From JBMHDN01 sp049889355 (GTDB lineage: Bacteria; Pseudomonadota; Alphaproteobacteria; Puniceispirillales; Puniceispirillaceae): a stretch of DNA of 64,000 bases. This document shows positions 24,980 through 33,695 of this stretch, in pieces. Each line of letters begins with the position of its first letter. Position 1 is the stretch's first letter. The notes beneath the pieces were generated by a model. That model saw nothing but the letters and a program-made list of their open reading frames with translations, was not told the DNA's origin and did no database searches. The DNA lies in NCBI GenBank assembly GCA_049889355.1, contig JBMHDN010000050.1, positions 44,364-108,363 of the forward strand, read 5' to 3'. The translations under genes and the position numbers were made by a program.

Positions 24980-25852
24980 TTAGTCTCTGAGCAGATCATT
25001 AATAGAGGTTTTTGAACGGGTGCGTTCATCCACCTGCTTAATAATCACCGCACAAGACAGATTTGGACCTGCCGAGCCATCTGGCAATGGCTTGCCTGGC
25101 AGGCTGCCTGGCACCACAACAGAATAGGCCGGCACGCGCCCCATATGAATTTCGCCAGTTTCGCGGTTAATGATTTTGGTTGAGGCGCCAATAAAGACAC
25201 CCATTGACAGAACCGCGCCTTCTTCAACCACAACCCCTTCAACCACTTCTGAACGCGCGCCAATGAAACAATTATCTTCGATGATCACCGGACCTGCCTG
25301 CAGGGGCTCTAATACACCGCCAATACCTGCACCGCCTGAGAGGTGCACATTCTTGCCAATTTGCGCACATGACCCAACAGTGGCCCAGGTATCAACCATG
25401 GTCCCGCTATCCACATAGGCCCCTAAATTCACAAAGCTTGGCATCAGCACAACAGAAGGCGCGATATGCGCTGAATGGCGCACGATAGAGCCAGGTACCG
25501 CCCGAAAACCTGCGGCTGAAAAGCGGTCTGCATCCCAATTGCTGAATTTTGATGGCACCTTGTCCCACCAATTGGCTTCGCCAGCATTTACGCTTGTGCC
25601 CGGATAAACTTGACCAGAGGGGATCACCACCATGTCATTCAGCCGGAATGACAATAAAACGGCTTTTTTCAGCCACTGATTTACCTGCCACTGGTGATTG
25701 CCCATCGGCATAGCCACACGCAGGCTGCCACTATCCAGTAAAGCCAGCGCTTCTTCCACGGCTTCGCGCACTTCACCTTTGGTTTCTGCATTTACCTGAT
25801 CACGGTTATCAAAGGCCTGGTCAATCACTGTTTCAAGCTGTGCATGGTCCAT
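24980..25852 (-). CDS. dapD: 2,3,4,5-tetrahydropyridine-2,6-dicarboxylate N-succinyltransferase
   Basis: Succinylates tetrahydrodipicolinate, the step before DapC/DapE in the succinylase lysine pathway. The 290-residue protein has the N-terminal helical domain and a left-handed beta helix of hexapeptide repeats (from FVNLGAYVDSGTMVDTWATV to VEEGAVLSMGVFIGAST). GGAG lies ahead of the ATG. A 14-bp tandem repeat lies 125-208 bp upstream. Confidence 0.96.
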   Translation of the reverse strand: MDHAQLETVIDQAFDNRDQVNAETKGEVREAVEEALALLDSGSLRVAMPMGNHQWQVNQWLKKAVLLSFRLNDMVVIPSGQVYPGTSVNAGEANWWDKVPSKFSNWDADRFSAAGFRAVPGSIVRHSAHIAPSVVLMPSFVNLGAYVDSGTMVDTWATVGSCAQIGKNVHLSGGAGIGGVLEPLQAGPVIIEDNCFIGARSEVVEGVVVEEGAVLSMGVFIGASTKIINRETGEIHMGRVPAYSVVVPGSLPGKPLPDGSAGPNLSCAVIIKQVDERTRSKTSINDLLRD

Positions 25853-25976
25853 CTTGGTGGCTCCTTATAGAGATGTTTTTGTCAGGGTGTTTTTCTGAGC
25901 TGTTTTTTCTATCAGCTTTTTGAACAATACAAAAACCAATTATAGGGTGTTGATATCTCCTGATGCGGATATATCA

Positions 25977-26060
25977 GGGCTGTTATATTTGGGCGGTTAC
26001 ATCTGGGCGGTTATATATGGGCGGTTATATATGGGCGGTTATATCTGGGCGGTTATATAT
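25977..26060. repeat. 14-bp tandem repeat, six copies, upstream of dapD
   Basis: Unit gggcggttatatat repeats with a strict 14-bp period from 25977 to 26060; the first copy and a few positions vary. It fills the gap between the nucleotidase gene's 3' end and the dapD 5' region. Confidence 0.9.
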
Positions 26061-26069
26061 GGCAGCACT

Positions 26070-26774
26070 TTACGCTGAGGCCGTTATCACTGCCAATAAG
26101 GATTTATTATCCTCAGCGATAAAATCAATATAAGGCTGGTCAGACCCTTCAATCGCCCAGGCTTCATTGCTGGTCAGCCAGACTGTTTTCATACCAAGGG
26201 CTGAGGGCACCTCTAAATTACGCGCCATATCTTCAACCATAATGGCACGCTGCGGATTGATGCCTGACACGCCCAGAAACAAATCATAGGGTTTGCGATC
26301 TGGTTTTGGGACATAATCAGCTGCCACAATATCAAAAATCACATCAAAATGATGTCTGATGCCATAGGCTTCTAGAATCCGTTCTGCATGGCGGACTGTC
26401 CCGTTGGTGAAAATATGCTTATCTCCAGGCAAAGCGCTGAGCATCGCATCATAGTCCGGATCGATATCAATATCGCTCAAATCAATCTCATGCACATAAT
26501 CTAAAAAAGGGGTTGGCTCCATTTTAAATTCATGCATCAGCCCGTGCATGGTGGTGCCATATTCCCGAAATAGTCTGGTTTTCAACGCCATCGCCTCATC
26601 AATAGGCAAATCGAATGTCTCTGCGATAAACAGGCCCATTTTTTCGGCCACACGCGGAAACAAGCTGGTTTTTGCAGGATAAATCGTATTATCCAGATCA
26701 AAAATCCAGTGATCGATAGACTGGCTGTCAATCTGGCTGGGATGTTGATGGGGTGCCAGAGAAATTGTGGACAT
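26070..26774 (-). CDS. HAD-family pyrimidine 5'-nucleotidase
   Basis: A 234-residue haloacid-dehalogenase-fold phosphatase. Motif I is FDLDNTIYP, motif II IFTNGT, and motif IV is VEDMARNL; the cap contains the EYGTTMHGLMHE stretch typical of the Sdt1/PpsN-type pyrimidine nucleotidases, often found beside argB and engB in alphaproteobacteria. It probably dephosphorylates UMP/CMP. I use ATG 26774, with AAGG nine bases upstream, over the GTG three bases earlier. Confidence 0.85.
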   Translation of the reverse strand: MSTISLAPHQHPSQIDSQSIDHWIFDLDNTIYPAKTSLFPRVAEKMGLFIAETFDLPIDEAMALKTRLFREYGTTMHGLMHEFKMEPTPFLDYVHEIDLSDIDIDPDYDAMLSALPGDKHIFTNGTVRHAERILEAYGIRHHFDVIFDIVAADYVPKPDRKPYDLFLGVSGINPQRAIMVEDMARNLEVPSALGMKTVWLTSNEAWAIEGSDQPYIDFIAEDNKSLLAVITASA

Positions 26775-26827
26775 CACATGAAACCTTAAAAGCTGAGTAA
26801 CCTGAGCGAGATGCTGCTTATCTTAAT

Positions 26828-27733
26828 TTAGTCAGCGGTAATCAACGTGCCAATCCCGCCTTCTGTAAAAAGTTCAACTAAGACAGCATGCGGTGCGCGG
26901 CCATCCATGATCACCGCTGCTTCTGCCCCTGCCTCAACCGCGTCAATACAGGTTTCTAATTTCGGAATCATCCCACCTGTAATGGTCCCATCTGCGATCA
27001 GCGCTTTGGCAGCACTGACGGTTAAATCAGGAATAAGCGCCCCTTCTTTATTCAATACGCCGGCCACATCGGTCAGCATTAACAAACGCGTTGCCCCCAA
27101 TGCACCAGCCACCGCACCAGCGGCTGTATCAGCATTGATGTTATAGGTTTGCTTATCTGGACCGGCCGCAACAGGTGCAATCACCGGTATCATATCTGCT
27201 GCCACCAGCGTGTTGACCACATGCGGGTTGACCTTGGCAGGGCGGCCGACAAAGCCCAGATCAATCTTTTCAATCTGGCTGTCGCTTTCTTCAATATGCT
27301 CTAGCTTGGCAGCTTCGATCAGGCTGCCATCCTTGCCAGAAAGCCCGACTGCAGACCCGCCTGCTGCGCTTATAGCCGCGACCAGCGATTTATTTATAGC
27401 CCCGGCCAGTACCATCTCAACAACAGATACCGTGCCTGCATCGGTGACCCTGAGGCCATTTACAAAGTTGGACTTAATCTCAAGCCGCTCGAGCATCTCA
27501 CCAATTTGCGGGCCCCCGCCATGGACAATCACTGGCTGGATGCCCACCTGACGCAAGAGCACCATATCGGCTGCAAACGCATCAACATAGGCCTTTTCGC
27601 CCATCGCATGACCGCCGAATTTGACCACAATTTTGCGGCCGGAATAGCGGCGCATATAAGGCAGTGATTCAATCAGGAGGTGGGCTTGTTCTGCTGAAAT
27701 ACTCTGCGGGTTATGTGATGGGTTATCTGTCAT
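26828..27733 (-). CDS. argB: Acetylglutamate kinase
   Basis: Phosphorylates N-acetylglutamate in arginine synthesis. The 301-residue amino-acid-kinase-fold protein has IVVKFGGHAM, VHGGGPQIGEML, and late TDVAGVLNKEG and GGMIPKLETCIDAV. An in-frame start 50 codons earlier exists but gives a non-homologous extension; ATG 27733 has AGGGAA upstream and the normal family length. It is the last gene of the rpmH-to-argB run. Confidence 0.95.
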   Translation of the reverse strand: MTDNPSHNPQSISAEQAHLLIESLPYMRRYSGRKIVVKFGGHAMGEKAYVDAFAADMVLLRQVGIQPVIVHGGGPQIGEMLERLEIKSNFVNGLRVTDAGTVSVVEMVLAGAINKSLVAAISAAGGSAVGLSGKDGSLIEAAKLEHIEESDSQIEKIDLGFVGRPAKVNPHVVNTLVAADMIPVIAPVAAGPDKQTYNINADTAAGAVAGALGATRLLMLTDVAGVLNKEGALIPDLTVSAAKALIADGTITGGMIPKLETCIDAVEAGAEAAVIMDGRAPHAVLVELFTEGGIGTLITAD

Positions 27734-27824
27734 ATTTATATTCCCTGAAAATCGCTTAATCAGCCTAGCCAAATCTGCTGCCAAGGCCAAGATAGAAGGC
27801 GTCTTCCTGTGCCATATCTGCTTT

Positions 27825-28511
27825 CTACAGATTGAGTTTTTCGGCCTTATCGGCTGGCAAATGATGGCCAACCAGATCTGCAATATGCGCCCGTAATTCT
27901 GCTATCCCAGTCTTTTTTTCAGATGAGGTGGCAAAAACAACCGGATAAGCCGCCACTTCTTTGGAAATCTGTGCTTCGGTCTTTTTCAACACAGACTGGC
28001 GGGCTTCTGCTTTCAGCTTGTCCATTTTGGTGAGTACGACGGCAAAGCTCACCGCTGTCTGGTTAAATAATTTGATGATATCACGGTCAACTTCGCCCAG
28101 ACCACGGCGCGAATCTATCAGTAAAAACACCCGTTTTAGGCTGGCACGACCTGCCAGAAAATCACGAGTCAGCCTTGTCCAGGCTTTGATATCGCTCTTA
28201 GGCGCGGCGGCATAGCCATAGCCTGGCAAATCCACCAAATTGAGGGCCTCCATCAATTGAAAGAAGATCAGCTGGCGTGTACGCCCTGGCGTCTGGCTGG
28301 TCCGGGCAAGGGTATTGCGGCCGGTTAGCGCATTCACCAAAGAAGATTTACCCACATTAGAGCGGCCGGCAAAGGCAATCTCATCACGTGCCATGGGCGG
28401 CAGAATATCCATATTATTGGCGGCGGCGATAAAATCACATGGACCAGCAAACAGCAACCGCCCAGCTTCAAGCTGGGCGGGGCTGAAATTCAAGTCAGAT
28501 GAGGCGGTCAT
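27825..28511 (-). CDS. engB: Ribosome biogenesis GTPase YihA/YsxC (EngB)
   Basis: Essential GTPase of large-subunit assembly. G1 is FAGRSNVGKSSL, G3 is DLPGYG, G4 is TKMDK, with TSQTPGRTRQL as the G2 region. I take the ATG at 28511, 8 bp after yidC; starting at 28559 would overlap the yidC end with a non-conserved 16-residue extension. About 228 residues. Confidence 0.94.
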   Translation of the reverse strand: MTASSDLNFSPAQLEAGRLLFAGPCDFIAAANNMDILPPMARDEIAFAGRSNVGKSSLVNALTGRNTLARTSQTPGRTRQLIFFQLMEALNLVDLPGYGYAAAPKSDIKAWTRLTRDFLAGRASLKRVFLLIDSRRGLGEVDRDIIKLFNQTAVSFAVVLTKMDKLKAEARQSVLKKTEAQISKEVAAYPVVFATSSEKKTGIAELRAHIADLVGHHLPADKAEKLNL

Positions 28512-28519
28512 CAGCCCGC

Positions 28520-30253
28520 TCACTTTTTTTCTTTCTTCATGGAATAGGTAATCCACCATTGCTGAGCGATAGACAGCAAATTATTCCATGTCCAGTAAAT
28601 CACCAGACCTGCTGGGAAACCAGCCAGCAAGAAGGTAAAGAAGATAGGCATATATTGGAAAATCTTCGCCTGAATCGGATCAGGTGGCGGCGGGTTCATG
28701 CGCATCTGCAGATGCATGGTGATACCCATCGCAATCGGCCAAATCCCGATAGACAAAAATTGCGGCAGCATATCCACCGAATAAGGCAAGAGCCCAAACA
28801 GGTTAAAAATCGAGGTCGGGTCAACCGCTGACAAATCCTGGATCCAGCCAAAGAAAGGCGCATGGCGCATTTCAATTGAGACATAGAGCACCTTATACAG
28901 CGCAAAAAAGATCGGAATCTGCAGCAAAATAGGCAGACAGCCTGCAGCTGGATTGACCTTTTCCTTACGATAGAGTGCCATCATATCTTGATTCAGTTTG
29001 GTCCGGTCATCACCGGCGGCCTCGCGCATCGCTTGGATTTGCGGGGCCAGCTCACGCATCTTGCCCATCGAGCGATAGGATTTGCTGGCCAGCGGATACA
29101 TGGCAAGGCGCATCAAAATTGTGAAGACAATAATCGCTACACCGAAATTGCCTACCATAGAATGAATCCAAGTCAGCGCATAGAAAAACGGCTTGGTTAG
29201 GAAGTAGAACCAGCCAAAATCAATCGCCAGATCGAAATTTTTAATCCCCAGCTCATCAGCATATTTATCCAGCAAATCGACTTTTTTCGCACCGGCAAAC
29301 AAGCTCGCTGACCAGCTGATTTCACCACCCGCTGGCAACATCATAGTCTGGCCCAGATAATCAGTCTGATAACGTGGCTGTGCACCGCTCAGCGCCCGCA
29401 TGGAAAAATCAACATTTTCCATCTGAGATGGGATCAGCGCTGCCAGCCAATATTTATCGGTAAAGCCGACCCAGCCCCCATTGGTCTGCGTGGCATAGCT
29501 GATACCGTCGCGCCCGGCTTCCTGCAAATCGCTATAATCTTGTTCAGAGAGGGTTTCATCAAACACCCCTAACGGCCCTTCATGCAGAATATACATACCA
29601 AGTGTTTGCGGGGTGCCATGGCGTCTGACTAGGCCATAAGGGTTCAGGCTGATTTGTGTATCCAAATCTGAGCGCACCTTATCTGTGATGGTGATCAGAT
29701 AATCATCATTCACCGTGATGATTCGCTCAAAAGCAAGCCCTGTACCATTTGACCAGCTCAAAGTTACAGGCTGATCAGGGCTCAGCACAGAATGGCTGGC
29801 GCTCCAGATGCTTGCCTCATCTGGCATATTCTGGGCGCTGTCAGCGCTGCCAACCCAGCCAAATTCAGCAAAATAAGGCAGGCTGTCATCGAGCTTGCGC
29901 AGCAAGCGTACAGCTTGTGCATCTGCCTCTTGTGTCTGCTGATAGGCTGGCAAAATGATATCATCAATACGCCCGCCCATTAAAGAGAGTGAGCCTTTGA
30001 TAAGCGGGGCATCGATCACCAGACGCGGTGCGTTCACCACCGCCTCATCCACAGGTTCCGCGACAGATGGCAAGCCGGCAGACTGAGCTGGCAATGGCCG
30101 GCCTTCTGCATCAAGCTGCTGGCTTTGCTGGGCCTCAATAGCCGCTGTGCGATCTGCTTCCAGCTCAGGTTCAACAAAAAATAATTGCCAGAATACCAGG
30201 ATCGCCAATGACAAGGTCATGGCGGCGATCATATTGCGATTATCAGGTGACAT
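28520..30253 (-). CDS. yidC: Membrane protein insertase YidC
   Basis: Inserts and folds inner-membrane proteins, alone or with Sec. The 577-residue protein has an N-terminal anchor, a large periplasmic beta domain (about residues 60-340) and the conserved insertase core: WIHSMVGNFGVAIIVFTILMR, the Met/Lys-rich cytoplasmic hairpin (MGKMRELAPQIQAM), and VNPAAGCLPILLQIPIFFALY. The C-terminus is Lys-rich, suiting ribosome contact. It belongs to the rpmH-rnpA-yidD-yidC block. Confidence 0.97.
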   Translation of the reverse strand: MSPDNRNMIAAMTLSLAILVFWQLFFVEPELEADRTAAIEAQQSQQLDAEGRPLPAQSAGLPSVAEPVDEAVVNAPRLVIDAPLIKGSLSLMGGRIDDIILPAYQQTQEADAQAVRLLRKLDDSLPYFAEFGWVGSADSAQNMPDEASIWSASHSVLSPDQPVTLSWSNGTGLAFERIITVNDDYLITITDKVRSDLDTQISLNPYGLVRRHGTPQTLGMYILHEGPLGVFDETLSEQDYSDLQEAGRDGISYATQTNGGWVGFTDKYWLAALIPSQMENVDFSMRALSGAQPRYQTDYLGQTMMLPAGGEISWSASLFAGAKKVDLLDKYADELGIKNFDLAIDFGWFYFLTKPFFYALTWIHSMVGNFGVAIIVFTILMRLAMYPLASKSYRSMGKMRELAPQIQAMREAAGDDRTKLNQDMMALYRKEKVNPAAGCLPILLQIPIFFALYKVLYVSIEMRHAPFFGWIQDLSAVDPTSIFNLFGLLPYSVDMLPQFLSIGIWPIAMGITMHLQMRMNPPPPDPIQAKIFQYMPIFFTFLLAGFPAGLVIYWTWNNLLSIAQQWWITYSMKKEKK

Positions 30254-30344
30254 GGATAACTATCTCTTCTACTTGGCCTTCGCTGTGATATAGCAAAATC
30301 GGACAGATTTGCACATGATGCCTTTTGCCCTGATCCTGTATATC

Positions 30345-30593
30345 CTAATTTTCGTCCAATGGCGGGACCGGATCATATCCAGTGCCGCCCCATGGATGAC
30401 ATTTGCCCATACGTTTAACGGTTAACCAGCCGCCTTGCAATGGTCCATGCTTTTCAAATGCTTCTATGGCATAAGCAGAGCAGCTGGGGGTGAAGCGGCA
30501 ATTGGCGCCTAGAAGAGGTGAAATGATCAGCTGATAGAGCCGAATCAGCAGGATAAAGAGCTGGCTGATAGCCTTTGTTATAAACCTGCTCAT
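30345..30593 (-). CDS. yidD: Membrane protein insertion efficiency factor YidD
   Basis: An 82-residue protein with an amphipathic N-terminus and the family core: CRFTPSCSAYAIEAFEKHG, then WLTVKRMGKCHPWGGTGYDPVP. It assists YidC-dependent insertion. Its ATG overlaps the rnpA stop by 4 bp, which couples their translation. Confidence 0.96.
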   Translation of the reverse strand: MSRFITKAISQLFILLIRLYQLIISPLLGANCRFTPSCSAYAIEAFEKHGPLQGGWLTVKRMGKCHPWGGTGYDPVPPLDEN

Positions 30594-31057
30594 GATGCTG
30601 GCCTGTTCTTCTTTGTTTTCAACGCCGGCTCATTTTTGCCGCCACTATTTTTACCAACATTGTTTTTAGCTGTGTGCTCTGGTTTGTTGGGTCTGCTCAG
30701 GAAATCAAGCGCGCGCTCTAAATCCTCTTCTAGCTTTGCAAAAGAACGGCTCAAAATGGCTGCCCGCGCCACAAAGACATAGGCGCCTGCTGGCTGACCC
30801 TTTTGCGCCAATATGGTATCTGCCAGTATACGCAAGCGTCTTTTCGCGCGATTGCGCGCAACAGCATTGCCAATTTTCTTGGAAGCGGTAAAGCCAATAT
30901 GCGGACCAGAATCACCGTCATAGGGCAGATCAAAACAAGCCTGAACAAGAAAAGCGGGCGCAACATAACGTTGCCCGCTTTTTTGTATTTTCAGAAACTC
31001 ATGCCGATTTTTCAGGCGCGGCAGAGACCGGTGTTCTGTCCGCGTCTTGGCTGTCAT
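30590..31057 (-). CDS. rnpA: Ribonuclease P protein component
   Basis: Protein subunit of RNase P, needed for tRNA 5' processing. The RNR signature is clear in KKIGNAVARNRAKRRLRILAD, and the N-terminus LPRLKNRHEF is typical. At 155 residues it is longer than most because of a Lys/Asn-rich tail (about residues 122-155) that looks disordered. It lies between rpmH and yidD, the canonical order. Confidence 0.95.
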   Translation of the reverse strand: MTAKTRTEHRSLPRLKNRHEFLKIQKSGQRYVAPAFLVQACFDLPYDGDSGPHIGFTASKKIGNAVARNRAKRRLRILADTILAQKGQPAGAYVFVARAAILSRSFAKLEEDLERALDFLSRPNKPEHTAKNNVGKNSGGKNEPALKTKKNRPAS

Positions 31058-31093
31058 AATGACATGGCCTTCAAAAGCTGGTCTGCAGCTCGA

Positions 31094-31228
31094 TTAGGCT
31101 GAGAGGCGTGAACGCCCTTTTGCGCGGCGTGCGTTAATCACACGACGACCGCCAACAGTTGCCATACGCGACCGGAAGCCATGACGACGCTTGCGGACCA
31201 GAACACTTGGTTGATAGGTGCGCTTCAT
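31094..31228 (-). CDS. rpmH: 50S ribosomal protein L34
   Basis: A 44-residue basic protein starting MKRTYQPSVLVRKRRHGF and ending RRAKGRSRLSA, matching L34 along its whole length. The ATG (31226-31228) follows a GGGAG site. It is the first gene of the rpmH-rnpA-yidD-yidC-engB-argB run and has a strong promoter 56 bp upstream. Confidence 0.97.
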   Translation of the reverse strand: MKRTYQPSVLVRKRRHGFRSRMATVGGRRVINARRAKGRSRLSA

Positions 31229-31283
31229 CTCAACGCTCCCTTTCTCGATAAGTTAAAAGTCAAACTGATAAAAGAGTTCGCAG

Positions 31284-31312
31284 TATTTAACGATTCCATC
31301 TGACTTTGTCAA
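31284..31312 (-). promoter_or_regulatory. Strong sigma-70-type promoter of rpmH
   Basis: On the minus strand TTGACA (31312-31307) and TAAATA (31289-31284) are spaced by exactly 17 bp. The consensus -35 and ideal spacing suit a ribosomal protein gene. Confidence 0.75.
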
Positions 31313-31468
31313 TTTTGAAAACAAACCTCAGAAGGCAAACACCCTTTTTTATCTTTGATCTCAAAGCAGGAGCTCAGAAAAACGCGCAAAAAGAGGTAAA
31401 TCATGTCATATTAGATAAAGAGAATGAACCGGATAATGTCCGTTGCACAGAAAAAGGGGAAGCTATCC

Positions 31469-32824
31469 ATGCGCGAATCAACCAGCATGCGTCTGGCCAT
31501 CATTATCTTTTTTCTGGTCTTTGCATGCAGCAGTCTGATTTTTGCCAGCTTTGCCGTGTCATATCGCAATATGTTAATCGCCGATCAGCTGAGCAGCTAT
31601 CAGATGATACGGGCCCTTCAATTGGACAGAGACGGCGATTTAGCTGTCGAAGCCTTACAGATAGACCGGCGCAATCTTGGGCTGGAAAGCCTGTCATTTA
31701 GCGAGCGCATTGCCAGCCCTGCTCTGAGCGCAAGCCCCAGCATTTTTATTGACCGCGAAAAAGACACGCCGCTCTCTAGCTTGTTTCAAACACAAGCTCT
31801 CATCTGGGAGCAATCAGACGGGCTGGTTCGGGTATCGGACCGCCAGGCTGGTGTGTCTTACATGCTGGATATCAGGCGCGCCTATCTGCAACGCAAACTT
31901 CAAGGCTTTGCCCTGAGCTGGCTTGGTGCAACCACCTTATTGGCGCTGATACCGGCCTTTGTGATCGGGGTGATTACCTATCGCTCTGTGCTGCAACCTG
32001 CCCAAGAACTCACCCGTTTCATGCGCGATTTAGCCCGTGAACCTGCTTTGATGCATAGCCCGCCTCAGCTGAAATTCGCTGTACATGAATTGCGGCTGAT
32101 AGATGAAGGGCTTGTGGCGCTTTCTCACGATATCCGTGCGGCGTTTCGGCAACGCGAAAGACTAGCTGATATCGGTACAGCGGTAGCGAAAATCAACCAT
32201 GATTTGCGCAATATCCTCTCCTCAGCCAGCCTTGTATCTGAAGCACTGGCCAGATCAGAAGATAGCCAGATGCGTCAAGCCGGGGCCATTGTCTCGCGCT
32301 CCACAGAACAGGCGGTCGCGCTGTGTCAGAATATGCTCGATTATCTGACCGATACACCAAACCCTGAGCCTGTTGAATTTGTGATGGCTGATTTGGTCGC
32401 TGAATTGGATGCTGGCAGTACGATTTCGGTGCGTTATGAGGGGCCAGCGCAGGTTTTCGCTGACCGCATCCTCATTAAACGTCTATTGCTAAACCTGATT
32501 CGAAATGCGGATAAGGCGGGGGCTCAAAATGTCCAGCTGGATATCTGGCGTGCTGGTCATTTATGTGTAATCGATGTCTCAGATGACGGGCCGGGAGTCC
32601 CCAAAGATTTCAGACCATTCTTATTTTCAGCTTTTCATTCAGGGCACCGCGCCGGCTCTGGCCTGGGTCTTGCGATTGCAAAAGATATTGCTGTTGCCCA
32701 GCAAGGTGATATCAAGCTAAGCCGATCATCTGAGAATGGCAGCGAATTTCGGTTATCGCTGCCTTTGGATATTTTCAGGCCGGCAGGTGTTTCAGCAAAA
32801 ACAAAAAAACGTCTATCAGCCTGA
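31469..32824 (+). CDS. Membrane sensor histidine kinase
   Basis: A 451-residue kinase with two transmembrane helices (about 8-30 and 148-172) around a 115-residue periplasmic sensor that matches nothing I recognise. A HAMP-like linker leads to the phosphoacceptor His244 in AKINHDLRNILSSA, and an ATPase domain with N box LLNLIRNADKAG, G1 DVSDDGPGVP and G2 GSGLGLAIAKDI. I choose ATG 31469 because GGGG precedes it; an ATG at 31424 gives a 15-residue extension. No response regulator is encoded in the window, so it is an orphan here. Confidence 0.85.
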   Translation: MRESTSMRLAIIIFFLVFACSSLIFASFAVSYRNMLIADQLSSYQMIRALQLDRDGDLAVEALQIDRRNLGLESLSFSERIASPALSASPSIFIDREKDTPLSSLFQTQALIWEQSDGLVRVSDRQAGVSYMLDIRRAYLQRKLQGFALSWLGATTLLALIPAFVIGVITYRSVLQPAQELTRFMRDLAREPALMHSPPQLKFAVHELRLIDEGLVALSHDIRAAFRQRERLADIGTAVAKINHDLRNILSSASLVSEALARSEDSQMRQAGAIVSRSTEQAVALCQNMLDYLTDTPNPEPVEFVMADLVAELDAGSTISVRYEGPAQVFADRILIKRLLLNLIRNADKAGAQNVQLDIWRAGHLCVIDVSDDGPGVPKDFRPFLFSAFHSGHRAGSGLGLAIAKDIAVAQQGDIKLSRSSENGSEFRLSLPLDIFRPAGVSAKTKKRLSA

Positions 32825-32841
32825 AAGGCCCGCGGCGATGA

Positions 32842-33330
32842 TCAGCCTTTGCGATCCAGCCCGATAATCGGCACAGAAGGCTGGGGCTCCATATCCCATG
32901 GGAAATAAATCCAGGTATCTTGCGAGACTTCGGTTACAAATGTATCAACCAGCGGGCGCCCTTTTGGCTTGGCATAGACCGTGGCGAAATGGGCCTTTGG
33001 CAGCATCTGACGCAGCATTTTGCCGGTTTCACCTGTATCAACCAAATCATCAATAACCAGCCAACCTGTGCCATCTCCGGCCAATTCTGTTTCTTTTAAC
33101 ACAGCGAGTTTACCCTGCTCTGTATCTTTATAAGAAGCGATACAGGCGGTATCAATCACGCGGATTTCAAGTTCGCGCGCCACAATGGCCGCTGGCACCA
33201 ACCCGCCGCGCGTCACGGCGACAATCCCCTCAAAAGGACCCATTTCTACCAACCGCCAGGCCAGCGCCTTTGACGTCCGGTGTAATTCTTCCCAGGAAAC
33301 AGGAAATGCTTTATTTTGCGCCGCTGACAT
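32842..33330 (-). CDS. gpt: Xanthine-guanine phosphoribosyltransferase
   Basis: Salvages xanthine and guanine to nucleotides with PRPP. The 162-residue protein carries the PRPP-binding motif LVIDDLVDTGETGKML, the start VAVTRGGLVPAAIVAREL, and the C-terminal WIYFPWDMEPQP typical of Gpt rather than Hpt. It converges with the histidine kinase gene. Confidence 0.92.
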   Translation of the reverse strand: MSAAQNKAFPVSWEELHRTSKALAWRLVEMGPFEGIVAVTRGGLVPAAIVARELEIRVIDTACIASYKDTEQGKLAVLKETELAGDGTGWLVIDDLVDTGETGKMLRQMLPKAHFATVYAKPKGRPLVDTFVTEVSQDTWIYFPWDMEPQPSVPIIGLDRKG

Positions 33331-33568
33331 TGGCCTTCACCCTTTTAACTGAACCCATCTGTAGACCAGATGTTTTTTTCATGGCGTTGCCTATCATTTT
33401 CAGACCCGCCCTGTCCAGCATAGCAGGCGGAAGACAGATAAAACATGCATGCACCTCTCTTTTTTTAAGAGAGATAATAACTAAATACTGGACAAGCCAG
33501 TACCATATGGTTAAGGTCCCGTCCATCAGGCTGGGTTTGGTTTTAGACTTTAATCACCGCCTTGATAC

Positions 33569-33645
33569 GCGCTCGTAGCTCAGCTGGATAGAGCACCAGA
33601 CTACGAATCTGGGGGTCGGGAGTTCGAATCTTCCCGAGCGCGCCA
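33569..33645 (+). tRNA. tRNA-Arg (anticodon ACG)
   Basis: Seven-base acceptor stem gcgctcg (33569-33575) pairs with cgagcgc (33635-33641). The D arm, the anticodon stem ccaga/tctgg with loop ctacgaa (anticodon 33603-33605) and the T arm with ttcgaat all form. CCA is encoded (33643-33645). The A at the wobble position is normally edited to inosine to read CGN codons. Confidence 0.97.
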
Positions 33646-33695
33646 CTTCTTCAAAAAAGCACATATAAAGAGCAGCAACCAGCGGCCGGCTTTGG

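Noticed and set aside
25977..26060. A short CRISPR array
   Set aside because: The repeat is 14 bp with no unique spacers and no cas genes nearby; it is a simple tandem repeat.
31094..31320. A possible replication origin beside rpmH
   Set aside because: rpmH-rnpA often lies near oriC in other bacteria, but no dnaA gene or DnaA-box cluster is visible here.
33331..33568. A small gene in the 240-bp gap before tRNA-Arg
   Set aside because: Only short frames without ribosome-binding sites or recognisable composition; I see nothing else convincing in the gap.
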